Origin: Fistularia commersonii
Taxonomy: Eukaryota > Chordata > Actinopteri > Syngnathiformes > Fistulariidae
Direction: 5' to 3'
Length of the DNA: 64,000 nucleotides
NCBI GenBank assembly: GCA_037954325.1
Contig: JBBMNZ010000009.1
Location: forward strand, 15,911,786 to 15,975,785
In this document: positions 57,242 through 64,000 of the stretch, piece by piece
Layout: every line of letters starts with the position of its first letter
Position numbering within the stretch: position 1 is the first letter of the stretch
Translations under genes and position numbers: made by a program
The notes under the pieces: model-generated
Told to the model about the DNA's origin: nothing
Seen by the model: the letters and a program-made list of their open reading frames with translations, nothing else
Database searches by the model: none

Positions 57242-57876
57242 ATCTCAGAAAATTAGAATATTGGGATAAAGTTCTTTATCTTCTGTAATGTATTCGTTCG
57301 TTGAAGTGCTTTGCTGTATCTTTTGACTCAGAAGTACTTCGCCGCTGTCAGTGAATCAATAGTACTTCACTATAGCAGAAGTACTTCAACAGAACATGAG
57401 AGTAATTATGATTGTATAGGAAAAAAAAGCACTTTATAATGACGATTATCGAAATACCTTGACATTGTACCACTCTACTGAGCATTTTATTGTATAATGC
57501 TACACAATTAATATCATATTCTATACGACATCTACTCAATCATACACTACAGCTGCACATTCATTCATTCCACCATTATATCATGCATTTATCAGACCCA
57601 AATACTACACATATTGTAGTGCAGATACACCCCAATGTCCACACCCACGGCTTTATGTTTTGTGATTATACATTGCATTTGTGCATCTTTTTTTCCTGTG
57701 CATCTTGTATTTGCAAGTGTTATTTGCAGTCCTTATGTCCTCTATAGTAAGTCGCTTTGGATAAAAGCGTCTGCCAAATGTAATGTAATGTAATTTGAAC
57801 TTACCACATTCTGCTAACATTATACGTCATGATTCTGCGACACGTTACTCCTCCGATGGTATAATATCCTACCACA
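57242..57876. repeat. Dispersed repeat copy B with SINE-like insertion
   Basis: 57300-57876 matches 32490-32936. Copy B additionally contains about 57680-57795, a SINE-like repeat (GTGCATCTTGTATTTGCAAG, then TCGCTTTGGATAAAAGCGTC and a (TGTAA)n tail), between ATTGCATTTG and TTTGAACTTA, where copy A has none. 57242-57290 is an extra end of the palindromic element. Confidence 0.8.
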
Positions 57877-59366
57877 GGACTGTCTCAGAAAATGAGAATA
57901 TTGTGATAAAGTTTTTTATGTTCTGTAATGCAATTACAAAAACAAAAATACATTCTGGATTCATTACAAATCCACTGAAATATTGCAAGCCTTTGATGAT
58001 TTTAATATTGCTGATTATGGCTTATGTCTTAAGGCAGGGGTGTCAAACTCATTTCTCATGGCGCCCACATACGGCCTAGGTAGATGTCAAGTGGGCTGGA
58101 CTGTTAAGATAATAGCATACTCAGCAATAAATAACCAAAATATCATGTCTTTCCTCTGTTTTGGTGTAAAGAAGTACAAGGACATCAGGAAAATCTTGGA
58201 ATTTCATGCACAATCCCTTTACAAAACATTTCATGAAACACCTCATATTTCCTTAGACAAAAGTGAAATTTACTTCTATCATTCACATGTTTGCATTGCA
58301 ATCATGTGATCATGTGATCCCACTGATTGTACAAAGGCACAAAACTTTAACAAGTAATTGGTATTGAAAAATATAGTAATGCACTTTAAGATTAAATGAG
58401 ACTTATAAAGAAAAGGATTTTTAAACCATTTACACATGTGCATATAAAATCTAAATTCAATCCCTGCCTACACCTTACAAACTAAAGAGAGAGCTATTAA
58501 ATGAGGGTGCTATATAAATAAGGAAGAAAGTATTTACCTGTAAATGTGTAAACTTCATCCATGAAACATGCAAACACATACAATACACACTGAAAATGTA
58601 TGGAGTTGCATTAAATTGAATTCCACCATACTCTTAAGTAGTGAAGCTGCTGACTAACATTAAATTGCACATTTTCGCTAGCAATTAGCTAGCTGGCTTT
58701 TACCGCTGCATCACTGATTTCTCATCTGTGGGTGAAAGTGGACGCTGTTTCTTCAGCGATTGGTTGATCTTTTCTCTTCTCAGTTTCTTTGCAAGCTGTC
58801 ATATTTTTCGCTCTGATGAGTCTCTTAGTGACGCCGTATATTATATTCCCTAAATACCGAAACTTGTTGCAAACACGCCAAGCACAAAGGTTTCCCGTGC
58901 GTCTCCGTAAATAAATAGGACGTAGTCCATTTTTCTTTGAAAATTCTACACTCTTTAACTACTTTTCTCTGTTTTGATAACAACATTTTGGCTAATGAGG
59001 TGGAGAACAGGGTGGAAACTACGTCATAACAAGCAGCAGGTGGTGCATTGATACCGTCTGCTGATTGGTCCGTCTCAGTGACGCGGATTGTCTTCTACGC
59101 TGACCAGAATAGCGCCCCCTAGTGGAATATTCTTGAATTGCATTTAATTAAAAAAAAAAAATCCTTGTCTTTTATGCATTTTTTCCACTTTCAAATTATC
59201 CTGCAGGCCTGGTTGAATCCCTTTGCAGGCCGTATGTTTGACACCCCTGTCTTAAGACAACTCAAAAATCCTATATCAAAATATTAGAATATCATGAAAA
59301 AGTAATTTTTGTTTTTTTTAAAGAACTTTATCACAATATTCCAATTTTCTGAGTCAGGCCTGTATA
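57877..59366. mobile_element. Palindromic DNA element (MITE-like), split by a hAT insertion
   Basis: Left half 57877-58034 begins GGACTGTCTCAGAAAATGAG. Right half 59250-59366 ends TTCCAATTTTCTGAGTCAGG. Together they correspond to the uninterrupted element at 32937-33187. Confidence 0.8.
58035..59249. mobile_element. Non-autonomous hAT element with 8-bp target duplication
   Basis: Ends CAGGGGTGTCAAACTCA and TGTTTGACACCCCTG are hAT-type terminal inverted repeats. The flanks TCTTAAGG and TCTTAAGA form an 8-base target duplication with one mismatch. The interior of 1.2 kb has no long frame. It contains a reverse CTCF-like core, GCGCCCCCTAGTGG (59112-59125). Confidence 0.88.
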
Positions 59367-60794
59367 TGAGCATAACTCCTCATGACAATTATTTTTTATT
59401 CTGTCACCTTATTATTTTACTTTTTTTAAAATTATATTACTATATCTTATTATATTTAATATGTAATGAAGGAAAACTTTTGCCAATTTCACACCATCTG
59501 CACAATTTGGAACAAAGGGAACAAGATGACGCTAAATCTGACAGGAAATGCAACAAAAAATTAAATAACAGCAATAACAACATCAATATTCATAATAACA
59601 ATAATGATATATTTAAAGAGCATAAATGCTAATTAAAATAAGAATAAGAACAACTTCATTGATCCCGAAGGAAATTGTTGAGCCAGAGTTACAAGAAAAA
59701 TATAACGATAACAAGTGATAATAGAAGATTGTATATATTTATATTTTTATATATATATATATAAAAGGGAGAATAAGAAATACAAATAAACTAGTGTCTT
59801 AAGTAACAAGTGAAAGATAAGGAGTGCACAAGAGTATAAAAAAATATTCTACATGTAGCTGTTATGAAATATCGCATAGTTATGAACATATATACAGATA
59901 AATTATTATAATTTACAATAAGTGGATGAGATTTTTTTTTGAATGTGAACTTTAATATTTAAACACAGTTATTATCATTATACTTATTTCCTGGTGGTTT
60001 TAAAAGAAAACGTTTGCCAATTTGTCCAATTGACTTCAAAATCTTAACATGCAAAAACCAAATCAAGTAAAAGTGAGCTGAAAATTTAGCTAAAAGTATT
60101 AGAATCAGCAAATAACATCAACAATACTAATAGTACATTGACAGAACGTAATCCTCATTAAAATATACTTTTGAAATATTTAAATCATTCTACTTATTCC
60201 TCGTGGTTTAAAATGAAAACCCATTTTACCAATTTTGCACACATTTTCCAGAAAAATACAAAATAATTACAAAATATTACAATGAAATGACCAAAATTAA
60301 GTACAAGTCAGTTGGAAATACAGCTAAAAAATGAATGTTAGCAAATAATAACAACAACAACAACAACAATATATTTATAGAGCATAACTTCTCATTAAAA
60401 TTATTATTTTCAAAATGCTGTCACTTTATTATTGTACTTGGACGATTTGTAGTATATTCACAATTGTACTACTATTATACTCCTTTAAAAAACAGCCGTT
60501 TTTTTAAAGGAAACCTTTTCCAAATTTGCATTTTCCTACCATCTAACTCGATAGATTTTTTTTTCTGGAAAAATGCAAAATAATCACAGGAATTTAGAAC
60601 ATAAACTAACAAAATGATGTTAAATTCAGCAGGAAATGCAACTAAAAAAGTTAGAATCAGCAAATAGCATAAAAAATAATAATAAAATCATTTATGACAA
60701 TAATAATAATAATAATAATAATGATTTTATGATGAGTGTAATACTAGTAATAGAGTGTAATAGTATTTATAGGATTTTAATCCTAATTATAATA
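59367..60794. other. AT-rich intergenic, no gene recognised
   Basis: Contains an antisense L2-like 3' end at about 59640-59900 (AACAACTTCATTGATCCCGA, then AGGAAATTGTTGAGCC) and degenerate repeats of the form ACTTATTCCT...TTTGCCAATTT with runs of AAT/AAC trinucleotides (60340-60370, 60695-60722). Confidence 0.6.
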
Positions 60795-62205
60795 ACAATA
60801 ATAATGCAGCCTCAGGGCCGGTGTCTCCTAGAGTCCAGATTTATGCAGAGCGTTGTGTCAGGAATGGCATCTGGCGTGAAACTTTTTGCGAACAGCAGTA
60901 TGGCTTCATGCCTAGGAAGAGTACTACAGATGCAGTATTTGGGTTGAGAATGCTAATAGAAAAGTACAGAGAAGGCCAGAGGGAGCTGCATTGTGTTTTT
61001 GTAGACCTAGAAAAAGCAGATGACAGGGTGCCAAGAGAGGAGCTCTGGTATTGTATGAGGAAGTCTGGAGTGGCAGAGAAGTATGTTAGACTGGTGCAGG
61101 ACATGTATGCTAGCTGTGAGACACTGGTACGGTGTGCTGTAGGGGTAACCGAGAAGTTCAAGGTGGAGGTGGGACTCCATCAGGGATCAGCTCTGAGCCC
61201 CTTCTTGTTTGCAATGGTGATGGATAGGCTGACAGATGAGGTTAGACTGGAATCCCCATGGACCATGATGTTTGCAGATGACACTGTGATCTGTAGTGAG
61301 AGCAGACAACAGGTAGAGGAAAATCTAGAGAGGTGGAGGTATGCTCTGGAAAGGAGAGGAATGACAGTTAGTCGCAGCAAGACAGAATATATGTGTGTGA
61401 ATGAGAGGAACTCGGGTGGAACGGTGAGGCTACAGGGAGTGGAGATCAAGAAGCTGGAGGATCTCAGGTACTTGGGGTCAACAGTCCAGAGAGTAGGAGA
61501 GTGTGGAAAAGAGGTGAAGAGACGATCCAAGCAGGTTGGAATGGGTGGAGAAAAGTGTCAGGGGTACCAAGAGATAGAAGACTATCGGCCAGAATAGAAG
61601 GAAAGGTGTACGAGACAGTGGTGAGACCAGAGATGATGTTTGGACCAGGAACTGTTCCAATGACCAAAAGACAGCAGGCAGAACTAGAGGTTGTAGAGAT
61701 GAAGATGTTGAGGTTCTATTTGGGAGTGACCAGGATGGAGAGGATCAGGAATGAGTCTATCAGAGGAATGGCACATGTTAGATGTTTTGGAGAGAAGGTC
61801 AGAGAAGCCAGACTGAGATGGTTGGGTCATGGACAGAGGAGGGATAGAGAATATATTGGTAGACGGATGCTGGACTTGGAGCTGCCAGGCAAGAGGTCTG
61901 GAAGGAAGACCAAAGAGAAGATTTATGGACGTAGTGAGAGAAGATATGAAGGTGTGAGAGAGGATGATCCAGAGAATAGGGTTTGATGGAGAAGGTTGAC
62001 TCGCTGTGAAGACCCTGAAGGGAAAAGACCAAAGGAAAAGAAGAATTTGTCACAGGGGTGCAGGACACGTAGTGAGAGAGGATATGAAGGTAGCTGGTGT
62101 GAGAGAGGAAGATACAGAGAATAGGGTTAGATGGAGAAAGTTGACTCGCTGTGGTGACCCCTAACGGGAAAAGCCGAAAGAAGAAGAAGAAGAAGAAGAA
62201 GAGGT
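60795..62205 (+). mobile_element. 5'-truncated RTE-clade LINE
   Basis: A frame of about 250 codons from 60821 encodes the reverse transcriptase: EQQYGFMPRKSTTDAVFGLR, FVDLEKADDRVPREELWYC, VEVGLHQGSALSPFLFAMVM, the catalytic box MMFADDTVICS, and RWRYALERRGMTVSRSKTEY. The next frame (about 61501-61985) carries the C-terminus (RIRNESIRGMAHVRCFGEK, RLRWLGHGQ, YIGRRMLDLELPG), so there is a frameshift near 61500. The usual LEKAYDRVP reads LEKADDRVP. The endonuclease domain is missing. 3' ends of the family type (GTTGACTCGCTGTGGTGACC, then AAAAGCCGAAAG and (AAG)n) occur at about 62140-62205. Inactive. Confidence 0.88.
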
Positions 62206-62390
62206 GCAGGACATGTATGACCAAGACTAAGTGATGATTGAGATGGTTTGACATGAACAAAGGAAGGAAGATGGTGAAGATCTGGGTAGGAGGAGGTCTG
62301 GAGGATTCACTGAGGGATTCTGAGGGTGGATTCACTGTGGACACCCTGAAGGGAAAAGCCGAAAGATGAAGAAGACGAAGAAGATAATAA
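61980..62390 (+). repeat. Three successive RTE 3' ends
   Basis: Family-type 3' ends occur at about 61995-62045, 62140-62205 and 62325-62390, each with a TTGACTCGCTGTG or GATTCACTGTGG word followed by GGGAAAAG and an A/G-rich tail. Confidence 0.75.
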
Positions 62391-62605
62391 CAATAATAAT
62401 AGCCTCCGTACCCTGAGTGCAGGAAAAGTCCACAACTCCCCAAAAATGCTCTAACCATGAGAAGGAAATGTCCTTTAAAACAAGAAGAATTGAAAGTGTG
62501 TGTGTGTGTGTGTGTGTGTGAACCGATGGGAGGGAGGAAGTCATCAAACTGCTCCGGTTTGTTTGCTGATGTAACAAGTCCTCCTTCTCTTCCTCCTCTC
62601 CTGCA

Positions 62606-62746
62606 GCTCCTCCACATTCGGCCCTGAGTCACGGCAGGTGCGACACGCCTCGCCTCGCCTCGCCTCGCCTCCAACCCGACCGACCGGCTGCTTCCTGCCA
62701 GCGCAGCGACTGTGGCGACTGTGGACGCCGTCAGGCCGGCGGAGGC
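62606..62746 (+). other. Probable 5'UTR part of the grk-like exon
   Basis: A strong acceptor-like CTTCCTCCTCTCCTGCAG ends near 62606. It is followed by GC-rich sequence with a (CTCGC)n run (62648-62670) up to the ATG. A (TG)n run is at about 62498-62520. Whether the acceptor is used is inferred. Confidence 0.4.
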
Positions 62747-62798
62747 ATGGAGATCGAGAGCATGGTGGCCAACAGCGCCCTGGTCCGGGCCCGGGCAG
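62747..62798 (+). CDS. First coding exon of a GRK4/5/6-type receptor kinase (partial)
   Basis: ATG to a donor GGGCAG|GTGGGT gives 17 codons plus one base: MEIESMVANSALVRARA then Gly. This matches the N-terminus shared by GRK4, GRK5 and GRK6 (MELENIVANT-LLKAREG pattern), including the exon-1 break within the Gly codon. The N-terminal helix of these kinases contacts activated G-protein-coupled receptors, and the enzymes phosphorylate receptors at the plasma membrane. The rest lies beyond the window, so the paralogue (grk5-like or other) cannot be told. The call rests on one short exon. Confidence 0.65.
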
Positions 62799-62804
62799 GT
62801 GGGT

Positions 62805-64000
62805 GGGCTGCAAACACCACATGCTGTCAAACACTAAACCTTTTATATTTTTAATTCATATTTTTCCCTCAATTCACTGGATTTATTTTTCTCAATTTTT
62901 TTTAAAATGTATATACATTTTTCTTTTTTAGTTATATTTTATTACTATTATTTTTTAAGTATTTAAATTTAGATTTAAATCCATTTTCCTTTTTCTCATT
63001 TTTTTATTATTATTATTATTTTTGTAGTATTATTTTACATGGGCTTTTACATCATTCTGATTGTTTTAATATTTTGTGATGATATTTTACACTTCTGAAA
63101 ATAAATAATGAATCAAAAATATTGATCAAGTTTGATGTTATGTAACTAATAGCATGAAATTTAAAAATAATTTTAATTTACAATTTACTAGAGGGGATTG
63201 ATTAGAGGGGGCTGCAAACACCACATGCTGTCAAACACTAAACCTTTTATATTTTTTAATTCATATTTTTCCCTCAATTCACTGGATTTATTTTCCTCCA
63301 TTTTTTTTTTTAAATTTAGATACACTTTTCTTTTTTGGTTATATTTATTAATATTATTTTTTTTAGTATTATTTGCGGATTCTGCTTTTTCACTGCATAT
63401 CCTGCGGCTTTTATATCATTCTGATTGTTTTCATATTTTGTGATGATATTTTACAATTTTCTGAAAATAAAGAATGAATAAAAAAAAACATTGATCAAAT
63501 TCAATTAATAGCATGAAATTTAAAAATAATTTTAATTTACATTTAACTAGAGGGGCTTGATTAGAGGGGGCTGCAAACACCACATGCTGTCACACAGTAA
63601 ACCTTTTATATTTTTAATTCATATTTTTCCCTCACTTTACTGGACTTATTTTCCTCAGTATTTTTTTTCGATTTAAATACATTTTTCTTTTTTAGTTATA
63701 TTTTAGGATTTCATTATTATTATTTTATTTTATAATTATTTGCATTTTTCTTTGCATTTCCTGCTGGCTTTTACATCATTCTGATTTTTTTATATTGTGT
63801 GATGATATTTTACACTTTTCTGAAAATTAATAATGAATAAAAAAAAACATTGATCAGGTTCGATGTTATGTACCTAATAGCATGAAATTTAAAAATAATT
63901 TTGATTTACATTTTACTACAGGGGATTGATTAGAGGGGGCTGCAAACACCACATGCTGTCAAACACTAAACCTTTTATATTTTTAATTCATATTTTTCCC
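62805..64000. repeat. Tandem repeat, units about 360-404 bp, running off the window
   Basis: GGCTGCAAACACCACATGCT followed by GTCAAACACTAAACC starts at about 62806, 63210, 63569 and 63939, giving spacings of 404, 359 and 370 bases. Units end in CATGAAATTTAAAAATAATT and ACTAGAGGGG. The first unit begins six bases after the splice donor of the grk-like exon. No conserved frame. Confidence 0.93.

Noticed and set aside
61799..62830. A 343-codon minus-strand open frame, the second longest in the window
   Set aside because: It is the antisense of the RTE LINE tail, a CA run and the grk-like exon. It has low-complexity composition and no recognisable domain.

Overview
This is a gene-rich piece of a teleost fish nuclear genome, probably a percomorph with a fairly compact genome. 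The evidence is vertebrate exon-intron genes with GC-rich exons in AT-rich introns, very many (CA/TG)n microsatellites, and fish-type transposon debris (RTE- and L2-clade LINEs, Tc1-like and hAT elements, short dispersed repeats). The species cannot be fixed from the sequence alone. There are no bacterial features.

Layout. 591-1982 (+): last six coding exons of a 2-oxoglutarate dehydrogenase E1 gene (ogdh). 3603-7938 (-): poly(ADP-ribose) glycohydrolase (parg), tail to tail with ogdh, 15 coding exons that splice in phase to 636 residues. 8.5-14 kb: intergenic, with a 22-unit minisatellite and a strong CTCF-like site. 14.0-41.6 kb (+): zmiz2, an SP-RING/MIZ PIAS-like SUMO ligase coactivator, with a CpG-rich promoter and noncoding first exon, a 6.8 kb first intron, then 19 coding exons (21661-38687, 896 residues) and a long 3'UTR. 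42.5-47.2 kb (+): ppia (cyclophilin A), five coding exons, 164 residues, with a CRE/CCAAT/TATA-type promoter. 47.5-49.0 kb: 5'-truncated L2-like LINE. 49-53.4 kb: intergenic. 53401-55348 (-): dusp26, three coding exons, 200 residues, with a rearranged RTE LINE in its second coding intron, a 601-bp tandem duplication just upstream and a likely CpG promoter near 56.7-57.1 kb. 57.2-62.4 kb: nested transposons and an RTE LINE. 62747-62798 (+): first coding exon of a GRK4/5/6-type G-protein-coupled receptor kinase, running straight into a tandem repeat that leaves the window.

Functionally these are housekeeping or signalling genes with no operon-like link: TCA-cycle flux, ADP-ribose turnover, SUMO/transcription co-activation, prolyl isomerisation, phosphatase and receptor kinase signalling. 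The gene order is informative. In human, OGDH, ZMIZ2 and PPIA sit together on 7p13, while PARG sits beside the paralogue OGDHL on chromosome 10. Finding parg next to ogdh here suggests an ancestral ogdh-parg linkage sorted differently in fish and mammals.

I found no wholly new biological system. The most notable signals are structural: a minisatellite apparently born from a dispersed repeat, LINE insertions with readable target-site duplications or rearrangements, dinucleotide repeats forming the splice-site flanks of zmiz2, and small tandem duplications that copied splice acceptors in parg and dusp26.
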